A stretch of DNA of 64,000 nt from Serinus canaria (lineage: Eukaryota; Chordata; Aves; Passeriformes; Fringillidae): positions 558,001-622,000 of the forward strand of contig NC_066332.1 of the NCBI RefSeq assembly GCF_022539315.1. Reading direction: 5' to 3'. Made by a program: the position numbers and the translations under genes. Positions 23,084 through 38,012 of the stretch are shown piece after piece; the first letter of the stretch is position 1, and each line of letters begins with the position of its first letter. Below the pieces are notes generated by a model. That model ran no database searches, was not told the origin of the DNA, and saw nothing but the letters and a program-made list of their open reading frames with translations.

Positions 23084-25096
23084 TGTGAGCTATGTTAAAT
23101 ACCTGCTCACCCCAATGAACTCAGCAGGGCCCGTGAGACTCAAACACTGACACGTGTGGCCACCTATTCACATCAACAGTTTGGGGACTTAAAAAATATT
23201 CCAAAACTTGCAGTAAATCATTGCCTACAAGAGGCCCCAGTAGCTGCACCACAGAAGAGTTTGAAACACTGAGGCAAAGTTGTTAGCGACAGCAGAATTT
23301 TTAGCACACAAGCACAGAAAAATAAGGTTTCATTGTTAAAAGACATTATCAAAAAGAACAGCTGTTATTTTTCGAGCTATTTAAGCACTGGATGTGCTGT
23401 TGATTTTCAGGTCACTATTGCTCTGTAGCAGCCTCCAGCTGGCAATACTTCAAAGATCCTAAAATGAAATATTTACAGTGGGTAAAAAAAAAAAAAATCT
23501 TTGAGAGATATGATATGAAAGCAAACTGCAAAAAGATAGCTAAGGAGATACTACTGAGCAAAACTTGGATTTCATTTGGATTTCACTTTGAGGCAGAGAA
23601 GCCAAGTCACACAGTTCCCTGTTTCCCCCATCCCTGGGGATCAGCTGCAGCAGTCTGAGTGCTCACTGACACACCTGACAGCCTGACAAGAAGCCATGGA
23701 CAGGCTGATAGGGACTGACAAAAGCTGGGTGAAGGTGTTCACAGACAAAAGTAAAAACTTCTTACACTTTTAGACATCTGGGACCTAAAAAAATATACTC
23801 CACCTGCTAAATATTTTCTTAGTATTTTGGCAAGTAAAGTAGGTTTTGCATGCAGGAATCTGCATGTGGACAACAATTTGTGTTTGTTGGAAAGGCACTT
23901 AACAGAAAATAAGTTACTTAAGGAGATAAAACAAAAAGACAATTTAATTAACTGACTACCAATATGCATTCTCAGCATTTCATTAAGTTTTCTCAACATT
24001 CTCCATGGAATACTGTAAAGTAATCAAAAAATACCCAAAGGCACTTCAAGGAAACCTGTAAGTTACTCCAAATAGGCAAGTCTTTCTAACACATATCCTC
24101 AGGAGCTGGTCTTTTCAGTGGTATGGGATCTGTTCAGGGAAAGAACTGACTGAATGCAAGCTAGCAGATTTCATGTAGAACTTTCACATAAGCCTGAAGA
24201 AAATACCCAGATTTCATTTCCACTTCCAGGTATTTTACAGGAAAGGGTTAAGCGACTTCAAAGGTGTGCTTCACTTCCTCCTGCTAAATGCAGACCTCTC
24301 CAGAGCTCCTTTTCCAACCACCATGTCCTAAAAAAGCCTTTTAACGTTGGTTCTAATCACACCCTCCAGCATGTGTGCCATTACCACTTATTCTTTACAA
24401 ATCAGAGCTAAAAGCAAAACTGATTACTGCAAGAAATCTGTCTCCTTGAACAAAAAGTGATTCAGAGTATCTTATTTAAAAGAAAGGAGTGAAAATTAAA
24501 GGGATAATGTTATAGCTAATATCTTTAAAAATGTTTAATTTGTCTTCCTTCATGGAAGCTTAAAACTGAAACTGCTTTCCAAATCAAATTTATTTCCCCA
24601 TTTATACAAAATTTTCTGACTCTGCTTCAGACCATTTTATTCACTTCTCAACTGCCTATATGAACCACAGCTACAATAAATTACTACACTACGCACAACG
24701 TTTATTGGGATACATTTTAAATTTCATTTTAATTTTTTTTTCAGCCAATGGCATAGCTCTGGATGTGATGTTCACAAATAAATAATACGCCCAATAAACA
24801 CATAAACCTCCATGCATTTTTACAGTTCTTTCTTCTTTATTTTTAAAGTTTATACCACTATAATATGCACATTCCTGCCCCAATTCACTGACCTCTATTC
24901 CCATTCCCACCAGCCAACCAAGAAAAACCCAGATGAGAAACCCTCCTCTCCAGGTCCAACAAGCCTGCAGGCCTTGGCACAGTTCCTGGAGTATTTCTGC
25001 ACCTCCAGAGCAAAGTAGGTTAATAAGGTCTCTGGCCATATCCCCGACTGCCGCCTCGCTGCCTGCAGGAAGCACCCAGCACCTCTGCTTCCCCAG
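23084..25096 (-). other. NLK: NLK intron 1, between the two minisatellites
   Basis: Unique AT-rich intronic sequence with a few poly-A runs (for example about 23486-23498). No gene recognised. Confidence 0.75.
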
Positions 25097-25520
25097 CAGC
25101 TCCCCATCCTCCCACCACAACACCACTGGCACCTGGGGAGCACTGGCAGCTCCCCATCCTCCCACCACAACACCACTGGCACCTGGGGAGCACTGGCAGC
25201 TCCCCATCCTCTCACCACAACACCACTGGCACCTGGGGAGCACTGGCAGCTCTCCATCCTCCCACCACAACACCACTGGCACCTGGGGAGCACTGGCAGC
25301 TCCCCATCCTCCCACCACAACACCACTGGCACCTGGGGAGCACTGGCAGCTCCCCATCCTCCCACCACAACACCACTGGCACCTGGGGAGCACTGGCAGC
25401 TCCCCATCCTCCCACCACAACACCACTGGCACCTGGGGAGCACTGGCAGCTCCCCATCCTCCCACCACAACACCACTGGCACCTGGGGAGCACTGGCAGC
25501 TCCCCATCCTCCCACCACAA
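25097..25520. repeat. 50-bp minisatellite, 8.5 copies
   Basis: Period of exactly 50 bp, with unit starts at 25097, 25147 and so on to a partial unit at 25497. Each unit begins CAGCTCCCCATCCTCCCACC and ends GGGGAGCACTGG. Copies differ by only one or two bases (for example T near 25211 and 25254), so the expansion is recent. The unit lacks stop codons in most frames, which creates long but spurious open frames on both strands. Confidence 0.97.
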
Positions 25521-28500
25521 ACCAGCAGGAAACGGTGCCTGAGCTGCCCTCTGCACAGCAATCCCTGTGAGCTCACCACCTCATCCCAATCAACACCCCA
25601 ACACTCCCTCTTCCAGGGCACACCTGTCCTGCTTCAGCCAGTCCTTTCTTCACCACCATCATGTTTCCTGACATAGGAGAAAATCAGAAGAGGATTCAAA
25701 CCAAAGTCTACAACAAATATTAGAAACTCAGTACTTCAAAGTAATTACACTGCAGTGTTCCCTGCTTCCACCAGGGAGATAGTTGTATCTGTTGGTTAAG
25801 GAGTAAGCCTCAGGACTGTGATGTACTTATATACAAATAAATAGGTATATATGTATGAGGCTGAGGGCATCTTTTAATTTTATGAATTACTGCTATTTAT
25901 ATTCATCTCCCCAAATTCTGTAGTGATGATAAATACATGAACATTCATCAAGATTTTTAGCTGGAAGAGCCAAATCTTATTTACTGATCTTTCAAGTTTC
26001 AACTTACTCCACCCATTGCTTATTCAAAGGAATTCTGTATTCTACAATAGTACAGAACACAGAACTGAAACCCAGAATGCTTCATAGTTGACAATTTCTC
26101 TTTTATTCTCTTTACCAGAAATTATTTTAGATAACAGTGTTTTATTTGTCTTGCACAGGCATGGATGTTAGAATCACCAAACTTTAAAATATTACTTAAA
26201 ACACACACTAAGCCTGTAAGATGCTGTAATTCCCAAGCCCAGCACATCACAATGGCCAAAGTAAACACTAAGCAGAGACATCTCAATTGCTGTGCTGCTG
26301 AGCAAACCAAAGAGCTGAGAGCCAAAGGAGCAGCACACCTGACAGGAGCTGTGCAGCTTTTCCCAGCCCAGGATCATCCTTTGGGCTGTCTGACAGTGGT
26401 GGTGAAGGCCCAGCCACATCCATGCCTGTGTCCTTGTGGCTGTGCACAGGGCATTTCACATCAGCTCTCCTAAGGCTTCCTCTGCACATTTTACTCACGT
26501 AAATTATTGCAAACTGCTGCCATTTTTTTCTCTGTAAAGATTTCTATGTGCTCAGCCCTGCCCAGTCATTCCTTCTCTGAATTACTGCAGGAACAGAAGG
26601 GACATGTCAAAACACAAGTGTGAAATAAATAAATTCATAACCTCTACCGTCCAAAAGTCTAGAACATGTCTCAGATGGGATATTTTTGGAACATGAAAGA
26701 AGTGCTTTATATTTTATTACATGTTAACGAAGATTTAAGAAAGACCCATAGCCTTGCAAAAAAGAAGGAAAAAAAAAAAAGTAAAAATCAGTCTTCTATT
26801 TATTGCCAGGGTATTTAAAGACACATCAGTCTCCCATTACCATGGGCCAGTGAAGTGAATGATCCTCTGTCACATACCATCAAGTCTCACGGTGCTGTAA
26901 AAATTCCACCTATTTCCTTGACAGTCTCAATTACACTGGAGCCATAACCACTCCTTTTCAATAGATTCAAAAGGCAATTTCAGAAATCCGGAGACATTGG
27001 AGTGACACACTAAAGTGGAGAGGTGAACAGCACCTTTGAGTGAACAGCCTGCTGAGAGTGGGACGAGCCTGCTCAAAATTCTTCCCTGTCTGCAGCAGCA
27101 GAACATGCAGCTGATGAATTTCTGTGAGAGGTCGCTTGGCTACTGTTCAAATGTCTGAAATACTGTAAAATTTGCAAAATCTAAATTTTCAGGTAAGCCA
27201 GCCAATTCTGTTCATGTCTTGGTGCCAGGGCCAGGTGACCTGTACCAGGTGCTGGAGGCAGCACAGCTCCAGTGATCCTCAGCCTTTTCCCCCCTCTAAA
27301 ACTCACCCACAAAATGTCATCTCACAGAACTGTTTAAAATATTACACGATCTTCAAGGAAAGTGTGTCTCTCCCTCTTCCCACTAGAAGAAAACCAGCCT
27401 GAATTGTTATAAACCAAATAAACTGACGTGCTACAATGCAGTTGGTTTGGTTTCACATCTCCATCCACAGAAACACCAAGGTCTGACCTGCAGGACTCCC
27501 TTTTGACCTCCTCCTTTCACAGCTGTATTTAGCTTCCAGTGATCTCCATGAACTGACAGGAAAATCCTAATTTATGTTTCTCTATTCTGAGTCTGTCAAA
27601 AACCTTGTGATAACAGATGGAATCACTACCATGCGTGCAATTCCAGGGGAATGAAATTAATGACTCTAAAATACTTCAAACTAAAAATTTAAACAATAAT
27701 TCAGGATGAAATAAAATTATTACAGAAGAATTCCCTTTACTGGGTCATTTGGTATGTGACAAAATCTCCTTGGGAACAACTGTGGGAGTGATGATATATA
27801 CATTTAATATTCAAATTACCAAACACCTGTCAGTTCTCAATGTTTTAGATGAAGTTTCACATGAGTAAACAGTAGCTTAAAAATGATAAGGTGACATGCC
27901 CAAGACAGAGATCAGAAAAAAAGCCACAAGTAGGTCAAAGCTGGTCCTGATTCTGTCAACATTCACCTACTTTTCCTCAACTGCTTCAGAAAACAATAAG
28001 CAACCCAAACCTAAAGAACATCCATGCTTTGTTTCTTCAGCAGGGGCAGAAGGGAATCTCAGCTCAGCTTACAGGCTGAGGATGGGTGAGGATGTGAATG
28101 CCCTGCTGGCAAAAGCACGGTGCAAGTCCTTGATCCTGACTTTTCAAGTGCAATCAATGAGCAAATATGCTCAGAAAAGCACTCTGATACCTTGAGGTAT
28201 CTATGATAATTGAAAAACCAAATCAAATGTACTTTCCACTTCATAATTAAAATCTGCTTTTAGTTAAGCTCTTAGGTAGAACTCTTACTGTCTTCAATTA
28301 AATTAAGTGATCCATGTTAAAACAGATTTTTTAAAACACATTTTTGCCTCTCAGAGTGGCTGTAGGACATTCTCTTTTAGAACAGTGGTGCACAAAGACT
28401 GGCAGAGTGCAGGATCTGGGCTGGTCTTGCTTTAGTCACTGACACAGGATTTCCCAGCACACACAGACACTCCCCTCTCCACACACAGTCCGGATCTACA

Positions 28501-31500
28501 AGGAAAAGATAAAATTCTTTCTCTGCCAAATCATAAATGGCAACTTTCAATGGTTTTTAGATTAAAACCTGAAGAGGGTTCTAGCAGGTTTTAATTTGAC
28601 ATTATTTTGTTCCAGCTCATCATGTGAATATTCACTGCGAAGCAGCACTGGACAGAGCACTAACCACGCAAGCCACTGTCCCTTTAAATTAACAGCAATT
28701 ATTATGTGGGAGCTTCTGCCCCCAGCAATTTGAATTTAGACATAAGAATAAAGTAGATGCTAATCATTACTCACTGCCATTTCACTTTAAAAGCTGGGTT
28801 TTATTTTTATACTAGCCTTAGTTGGTAGTTGGTTGTTTTTTGTTCATTTCCATATGCTGAACCACAGGAAAACAAAAAGCACTAAACCCCACTGGTCTTT
28901 ACCTGTACATCGTGTTAACAACAGCGACTCTGAGAACAATGACTTAGAAGACACATGCCCTTGTCAAAACTACTGGCAGATCTCCATTTCTGGGTCCATT
29001 CCTGCCTGTCCTTGTGACTGAGATACAAGCTGTGACTCGAGAAATGCGAATTGATTGGGAGACTCCCCACTTCTGCTCAAAAACAGAAATAGTATCTCAA
29101 TTCCTCTAGCGTTGTTTTGACTGCCTTTATTCTGTTTTTTCAAAGAGCTGAGAGCAGGTCTGAGCTGCCCCCCTGGTGCTGGGCACCCCGGCACACAGCC
29201 CACGGGTGACCTTGGGCAGTGCTCTGTGCAGGTTCACGTGAGGAACACACAGCTCCCTGGGACCTGTCTGACCCACAGCCCTTCCTCCAGCCAGAATAAC
29301 AAAAAACAGTCCTTCTGCTCCATCATCACACCCACCAGCTACAAATCAGCACCAAGGAGGTCTGGTCTTGACTTCAAACGCATCAGGGACAACACAGGGG
29401 AGCCAGAAAGCACTGCGAGGCTCAGGAAATTCTTTTCTTTATTTTACCAAAAACACTAGCCTAGGATTTCATAAAATTAAGAAAGATGGATGGCAAGCAG
29501 CCCAGAAATAATAATGCCTTCTCTTCCTTGTCCTGAAAAGAAATCCTCCTTCCAAAGACTGCTCTGAACGAGCCAAGCAGAACTTACAGAAACATCCAAA
29601 GAGAAGTTATACTGCAAGATGAGAACAGCCTTTAAACAATGCTTTTGTCCTGTCACTATGCAATCTCTGGGGGGAAAAAGCTCTAATTGAGGCTTTCAAA
29701 TAGTCTCACACGGGCTGCCAAGGGCCTTTAAAAACGAAGGCAGGAGGAAGCCAAGCAGGTCCCCAGTTAAAAGGCAGAGACACACTTGTGCTCAGAAGCC
29801 AGTGACCTGCAGCTCTACTCCAGACAGGAATGCCCTACATCAATCAAGGGCTTCAGAATGGACTGGCAGAGAACTTTTTCTGTATTTCCTGTAGTATACC
29901 TTAACCCATTAGGAACCAAACCAGCAAAGGCTGAATAGAATGGTTCTCAGAGGAAGCCAGTCCTTCAGCCCAGAGCACATCCCCTCCCTCACCCAGAGTG
30001 CCAGCACACACCTCAGCAGCTGTGCACAGGAGGAACACTGCTCCTTGCTGAAAGCTGCTACTGCCTCCATGGAGTAAGTCTGGCTATTCACAGACAAATA
30101 CTCTTCAATAGGTACATGAATTTATGTCAGATAAAACAGTGAAGTGCATTACCTGCAAGAGCCAACTCCACACACACTGCCAAGGAGGAGGCAGAGTCAG
30201 TCACTCTTCAGAAAAAGCCTAATGAACTATCTCAAACCCTGAATAGGTACTTGGCCACCAGCTCAATAACATCCCCAGCTTCACTGGTCCCATTGAGCAA
30301 AGACCCTACCCTGACACCACAAAACTCAGCAAACCCTAAGAGCACTGCTTGGTGGTCCCCAGACAATGGAGACAAACTGCTACAAACAAGGAGCAGACTG
30401 GGGACCAGCACCGCTCCAAAAGGACAAGGACACTGAAGCACCAGTTTCTCTGGTGAGCAATTCTGGGGGTTTTTTGCAACTAATAAAATGTATTTTCATA
30501 TAAAAAAGAAGGGAGGAAAGAAAATCCCCCTCTAAAGTCCAAGGATTACTACAGTTCCCAGTATATTTCACTTTTCCACAAAATGTCCTGTAAGAATTTT
30601 TGAACAGAATGCTCTGAAAAACCTTTTCTTTTTTTGAATGACACAGAAGTACCATCATATCATGTTCTAAGAAAATTAAAGAAATAAGAGAATATGGATT
30701 TTACACAATGATTCTGCTATAACCATTCTGATGTTATATCCGACAGCATTAAGAGCACAAAAATTCCACTCACACACAAATGCTTCCAAGCCTTTATAGA
30801 AAAACACCACATCAGGAAATTAAAGAATGATACTACCAGGACACACTGATTCTGCCACAGCCCTCAAGATTAAAGCTCAAATTCTTACTAAGCACTTTTA
30901 AAGACTGTACATGGCCATGTTCCAGAGCTGTAGCCATGGAAGTTGTTTCACATCAAGGCTGGTCTAAGTCTGCCTTCATTTATCCGTCACGATTGCATAA
31001 GAAAAGATGATGCAGCTTTAAATACTGAAATGAAGCCCAGATTATTCTGGTAGGTTTGGTGTATTGTTCTGGTGCATTCTGAGCAGCATTTTGGTACCTG
31101 GCTGTCCTGTCCTGCAGCTTTCTGCCCTCCTGTCCCCTCTCAGGGCTGTACCACAGCAGCCTGAACAGCACCACGTGCACTCACTTCACACACCCGAGCT
31201 CACCTGAACACCACTGGCATTTTTCCACAATTACTGAAACCCCCCCAGGCAATTTGTAGCAAAACTAGGGAACTGTGAACCTAGAAAACTGAGCTGACAG
31301 TTTCATTGATCGAGGCTCTCAGCAGACTTACAATACAAAACTGAACCTTACAAGCATCAGCACCTCAATGATTTTAAGGCATTTGTGACCATGGGCAAGT
31401 TGGGGATTCCCCAAAGGAGGCTCAGTTCTGTGATCCACATGCAGGAATCACAACTGTTCACACAGCTGGCACCCGCAGGCTGCAGCCATCCATGTGCCCA

Positions 31501-34500
31501 CAGGACACACCAAGGAAGGCCATGTGTTCAGAGGAGATGACTTTGCTCTTTTCCAGGTTCCTCCTGCAGTGCACGATGGATGGAGCTCCAGTGATTTCCA
31601 CAGGAAAATGTTATTTATTTTCTACAATTTACCCCTCGTCTCCAAACACTGTTTTCGTTGAAGCATGCTGTTGGTAAGGTGCACTTCATACCAAGTACCA
31701 CAGACAATGGCAGAAAATAAGAAAAATGGGCAGAAGTGATGAAAAAGTCAGAAAAGACAGTGGGGGAAATAAAAATGAAATAAAATATATGACCTATGTT
31801 ATTAAAAAAAAAAAAAAACACTGTTACAACAACATTTGTTTTAATAACCCCTCTTAGATAGGTGATGCCTATGGTTTGTACCACCTGTAGCTACCACCCA
31901 TCCAGTGCCCATCCCATCCACTTTTTCCCTGTTACTGCTGATTATGAACAAATACTATCATCAATAAACAAAGCATTGGTCCCAGAAGCCTCTATCCTTT
32001 TCATACATGTTTGTACTGCCTGCCATCTGCCACTTTGATTTAAGCATCTCCCACCCTACTCAGGGGTTTACTTTTACAAAACAGGTGCACTAGCTACTCT
32101 GACTACCAATAAACCAAAACTTGCAGCATCTACTGCAAGATTTTCTAGCACTTTTTTTCTTTGTGGATTTTTAACACACCTTTTAAAAAACATCACCAAT
32201 TATATGAATGAACACAAATTCCATTTAAGCAAACTCGACACACCTTTGAGCCAGCTTTTCTCACAAGAACAGCTGCACACTACCTACTCCAGACCAGGAG
32301 GCAGAACTTTCCAGAGGATTAAAGATACATGAGACCCAGATACAACCATTACAAGTAATCAAAAAACATTTCAAACATATCCCCAAGGCTTCCTCCACTT
32401 CACCTGCCCAAAGCTATTCTTTCTATGCCATTGTTCCCTGAGAAATGAAGCAGCTCAGGCACATCCAGCAGCCTCCCCCCAGACCCTTTCATGGCCTTTA
32501 TCTCCTGCTCTGGGGGATCCCACACTTTGGGCTGCACCCCCCAAAACACCAACAACTCTCTTGGATTAGGGAATTCAACAACTTAAATATCTTCTTAAAA
32601 AGAGATGAAAGAGTCAGGGGGAGAGAGAAAAGAACATCTGAAATATGTCTTCTGGAAAAATCAATATTAGACTGCAGATCCAGTCACAAGCTGTAACATT
32701 TGCAGAATTCAGAGGAAAAAGAAAAAACACTGACTGCTACCAGGATCTAACTGGATTATCAGCATCCAGTCCTGTGTGGATACAAACATCAATGTCTGCA
32801 GGTGCTGCAAAGCAACTTGCATTTCAAGTGACCTCTGAAACGCTGACCTTGGCATAATTTACAGTGAACTAATTTATCCCAAATGGTCCTTGCCCAACTT
32901 TGAGAAAAAAAAAAATGTTATTCACATTCCTTCTTTCTTGCATCATGTTACAAGACAATAATGAGCAACTCGTATATTACTTGGATAGAATTTCACCTAA
33001 TCCCAACGTCTAATTTGAATGCAAGGAGTTATTATATCCATTTCACTTAATTCACTCCATTTGGGAAACAGTCATTTAAATGTTAACAGAATTTTTCTTT
33101 ACAGGAAATTTGAAAAAAGCCCCAACCACTCAAACACATAAAGCTTTGCAAAATTTCCCACATAGAAATACCTGAATAAGGTCATTGTTCTACTACATTT
33201 CTTCACAAATAAGGTCAGAATCCAATTTAGATAAAGCAATACTATAAAAAATACTGACATAGGGATCTAAGATCATCACCTGCAGCTCCTTCCATTGTGA
33301 TGGTGCATGTGAAACCCCATCCCCACTCTACACCGTGCCCACTGTCAGCGCTGCCTCCTCTGCCTTAGGCATCTCCTGGTTCCCTCCAATAAATGGATAA
33401 AAATGACTCTGCCTCCTTCTTATGAAATCAGTGTCTATCTGCATCAGACAACAGCAGAACTCACTGAAGTAGAACACAAAGAGTGGAAAACTCGTGGTCC
33501 AAGCCTGGCCCCACAGAGCTGGGGGGAGGTGGCTTGGGGAGACAAACACCCCAGTGCCATCAGCCCTTCTGTGCCCCCTGCTCTGTGCCCTGCTGCCATG
33601 GGGCTGGAACTCCCCTGGGCCCCAGGGACTGAGCTCCTTGGGCACCCCAGCCCTCTCCTGTGGGGGGGGTGGGCAGCAGAACAGTGCCAACACTGCTCAG
33701 CAGTAACAAAATGTCACACTGCATAGGTCAAAGCAAACCATTGTCCACCTGTTAATTACCAGAGAATACTGCCTGATGGTCAAGCACTGTCTTCTGCTAG
33801 CAGGTGAGGTTTGAGGGACTGGAAAAAGATGATACAGACAGCTTCAACTTCAGAAAGAACCTCTCTCACCAAAAAGTCCTAATGAATTTCGTAAAAGAAA
33901 TGTCTATAGTTCAGCTTTTGCTAAACTTTTCTCGCTTACCCGGCCAGGCATCATTAACAGTACTAACTATGCCAAACATCATTGTGGTTTTCAGCAGTAT
34001 CAGAGAGCAGAAAGGGAACTTTTCCTGCCACTTCTCAGACTTCTCTGAACCCATAACACCTTTTTTCCTTAATATACATTCTGGCAATTTCATCCCAAAC
34101 ACATTATCCCCACTGCATCTTTGCTCAGCAGGACACATTCCTTTAAAGGAAAGGGAGATTATCAGTTTATCCTGGAAACGTCTTTCCTGCTGCTGTGCTT
34201 AGTATCAGTGCTGGGATAAAGCCCTCTTAAAATAGTTCCAGGGTCCAGGCAACAATCCATTGTATGCAATATTCTTTTGGGTTTTATGGAGCAATGACTT
34301 TGGCATTTTCAGGCCTTTGCAGGCCAGCAATGAACAGTAGATTAAGGCTAAATTATTTCTGCCCTTAAAGTTATGACAGCCTGAACATGATGTCCTGTCT
34401 CAACACCAACAGCCAAACTGTTTAGAACACTGTACTGCCATGTGACCTCCTGAATAAAAAGGATTAGATACAAGTACATTAACCCACACACACAATTTCA

Positions 34501-37300
34501 AATGGGGTAAATCAGGAATTTAAAAAATATTAATTCAAATACTTTCTTCTATTGTCACTTGTAACAGCTTTCCCACAGAGATGCATTTTAACATGGATTT
34601 GACATTATTAAGAGAGATTGCTTGGTTCCACAGTTTTTGATGAACGACAATAACTTTTCAAAACTAAGAGACACAAGGAAGACAAGCAGAATTCCCCCAC
34701 ACCTTACATTCCTATCCCACTGGAGTAGATACATCCCAGCCAACAGGACACTTCGACATTTCAGCAGCAGTGTTACCACCCGCAGCAAGAGTTGCTACTC
34801 CCCATCTCCCTCCTGCAGCTGCAGAGCCTCCTCACCAGTCCAGGAACCCTGCATGGAAACAGCACCAGCACCTCTGCCAGAGGCACTGAGGCTTCACCCC
34901 TCATTTCAAACCTGACAGCCTTGGCAGGTTCAATTGATACATTTTTTTAATTATCATTATTATTATTTTTTTAGGAATCCCACCAGATGGCAGCAGCATG
35001 TCTTCCCAGCAAAACTGGGAGCACTTCTCCAAAGGACAGCTCCTCGTTCTTGGAACAGACACAAGACTTCCAAAACTCAGCCCCACTCAGTCTGAACCAC
35101 AGGACACAGACAGAGCTTGTCGCTGACATTAAAATCTGGATTTTTTCAGCACTTTAGGAACATGTGAGCAGGGAACACTCCAAGAGCAAATCACTCTGCT
35201 TTTGGCAAATGAGGAACATGACTGGGTTTGCAGCAATTCACCAAACCAGAGCGTAGGGAAAGAAACCTGCAGGACCTGTGGAAAGTCCCTGCACACCTGC
35301 CCCGGCTCAGCAACACCTTCTGCGTGGCAGGGCAGCAGGCAGAGCAGATGCTGTGCCAGGGACAGCTGATTTCCACAGAAGTGGTGCCCAGCTGAGCGAG
35401 GACGTGGCCGGTGTGCACAGACCCCAGCGGCAGCAGCCCCCCCCGCAGGGGTTAATAACCAAAGTGCTGAAGCACGAGGCTCTGGCTCTTCACGAGTGAA
35501 AAACTCCAGCAGCACAGCAGCCACGCCGAAACACCATCTCATCGAGTACCAGACAAATGAACTAATGACAAATGCTAATTCAACTGCCAAGAGAAAATCT
35601 CTCTCGGTGAGGTAACGGGAAGTGCAACACCACACGCTGATCACTCCTCTGATGCACTGAGCTGAGCTGCAGGTCAGCTGCACCTCCCAAACAAAGCAGT
35701 GACACATCAGAGCAGAAGATGAAAGACTTCTGCAAACATCCCAACTGTCTATGCAATAACATTTCCCTCAGAAGCACTGATAAAAACTTTTCAGTTACCT
35801 ATTAGCACAAATAATGCTCAGACAAGGTACTGAGAAACAACAAATCCTCCTTCCAGAGTCACACAGCTTTGTGAATTCCGTGTCATGCTTGAACCCAAGT
35901 GCACATTGCTCATGTCCAAGTCACCTCAAACTATAAATACTCAAGTCAGTATTTACTTTATCCTACATAGCTAAAATTCAATTACATGGGCATTCTTCCA
36001 CATTTTGAATGAAACTAAAATTCAGTTTAATTACTGCTTACAGACTCCTAAATTGAGCCTGCACTCAGCAGCAGAAGCTAACACGCAATGCCAAAAGCTG
36101 AGCAGTGACCACTGAGTTCAAACACACGTGAGCAAAGAGGAACTCACTCCCACCAATGACATCCTCAGCCAGGGCAGCCAGAGGGATCCCAGCTTCTGCT
36201 TTTAGCTGCCACCCTCCCCCTTTGTTGTTTTCCCTTTCCCATGCTGCTGTTACCTCCAAGCAAAGCTGTAGCTGTAGCTCTGCAGGCACAGTCCCCCCGG
36301 GGTAGGTCCTGCGGGCGGCCGCAGGTGCGCAGCCCAGGGCTCGGGATGGGCAGATGCTTTTGGCACTGCCTTTCCTGCCCGATGTCAGTCAGACCCTTCC
36401 CTCTACACCTCCTTTCTCCCCCCAGCACCCTTCATGATATTATATTTAAATATGCAAGCGTGACCTTTCATTCTGCTGAATACTGTAGAGGCAGATCGCT
36501 CTCTGCACCTTGTTTTTGGCGAACAGAACTGGGAAAATAAAGACCTGGGAAATGCACAGGCAAACAAAACACCAGTAATACGGGCTGATCTTACATAACG
36601 ACACAAATTTAAGCAAAGACCTTAACAAATTAAGTTATAAAACTCCATACTTTAAAAAAATATACAAACTGATGGAAATACCTTCAGATAATTTCTTACA
36701 GCAGATTTCTTGTCAGTTTTCATTCTTTTACACCCACTTTTTAATGCTGTACCACAGCCAGAGCACGGCAGTGCTGACTGCACAACAGCTCCCCTCCAAC
36801 TGGGAGAACTCGGCGTTTAAATTAACACCCCAGCTCTGAGGGAAGGCACACAAGAGCAACCACAGCACGGACCTGCACCTCGCTCCTGCAGCTCCCCTGG
36901 CCTTCTCAGAAAGCACCATTTTGCTACCAGCACTGGGCTGGTGACGCGTGGCCACCCTCAAGGGCTGGGCTGCAGGCAGAAGGGGTTTTGCTCTCCTGAG
37001 GCCTGCCCTGCTGAGCCCTCTGCCTCCCAACACTGGCACACGCCGTGACCCGGCCACTCCTCTCACTGAAGCTGCAGCTCGGCCAGTGCCTAAAGCAAAA
37101 CTCCAGGGGCACCCCAGAGGCTGGGCTGGGAACGCTGCAGAGGGCTGGGACACCACACACAGCTGCACGCTGCAAACTTTGCATTCGTGCTGCAGGAAGT
37201 GCACTGCAACATGCCTGCTCTCCAGAACAACCCCCTGCCAGCCTTCATGCTTCCCAGGCACAGCTCCGAATAGGGCACACTGGCAAACATTTATATACAA

Positions 37301-37331
<31 letters not shown>

Positions 37332-38012
37332 CACACTGCTGCCAGCTTTGTGTCAGCGCTCCTGAAGGGCACTAATTACATACATGGCTCTAAGGTAGTC
37401 ACAAAATGCATTAGGAGAGATTCCACTCCACTGACAGACTCCTCTGAAACGCGGCTGGGGGATAAAAGGGCCGGAGGCAGAGCTACAGTGAGGCAGGAAA
37501 TCCCATTTCCATTTTTGAGAGGGGAGCAAAGTTCAGCTGTGCCGTTTTAGGTAGCACACAGCACTACCGCAGGTCAAACCGCCGTGAGACAAAGATCTTG
37601 ACAGGTGACTGCACAAGGAAGACATTTTCATACGCTTTTCATTTCTGACTCTTAAGCCAGGTCAAAATGAATATTCTAATGCTCATTTGTTAACCTGAAA
37701 TTTTAGGAAGCACGGCTTAGCTGCACAGATGCACGCTCTAATTAAAGGTACAGAAAGGGCATAAACAAGCTGTATTGTCTCAGAAGAGAACGGCAGGGTG
37801 GGCTGTTAGTCAGAGGTGGCTCCTCACCACTGGGAACCTCGTTCTGCCAACGCAAACAAGCGAAGCAACTTTCTAAGAACGGAGAAGAACCAGCAAAAAA
37901 GCTCTTAGTAAGCAGCTCTCTTGTATTCTGATTCAAATGACAAAACCAAGGATGAGTTATGATCAGGTAAAGAATGACAAGGAGGTATCGGTTCACTTTT
38001 GTCTCTACTCAC
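25521..38012 (-). other. NLK: NLK intron 1, exon-1-proximal part
   Basis: 12.5 kb of mainly unique intronic sequence with poly-A runs (about 26767-26780, 31804-31819), an AT dinucleotide tract at 37301-37325 and a small GC-rich patch at about 36290-36335. Open frames of up to about 200 codons at 35.1-35.7 and 36.7-37.4 kb show no family I recognise and no splice context, so I do not call them. Confidence 0.7.
37301..37325. repeat. (AT)n microsatellite
   Basis: Twenty-five bases of perfect alternating AT, flanked by degenerate TATACA units, in NLK intron 1 about 0.7 kb from exon 1. Confidence 0.95.

Noticed and set aside
24689..25676. Long open frames on both strands (310 and 247 codons)
   Set aside because: They are created by the stop-poor 50-bp minisatellite. 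Flanking codons show no domain, and both strands are equally open.
35129..35707. 192-codon minus-strand open frame in NLK intron 1
   Set aside because: No recognisable domain, no splice signals tying it to NLK and no retro-copy features such as a poly-A tail.
36728..37372. 214-codon minus-strand open frame in NLK intron 1
   Set aside because: It includes translation of the AT microsatellite as an Ile/Tyr run and has no family resemblance.
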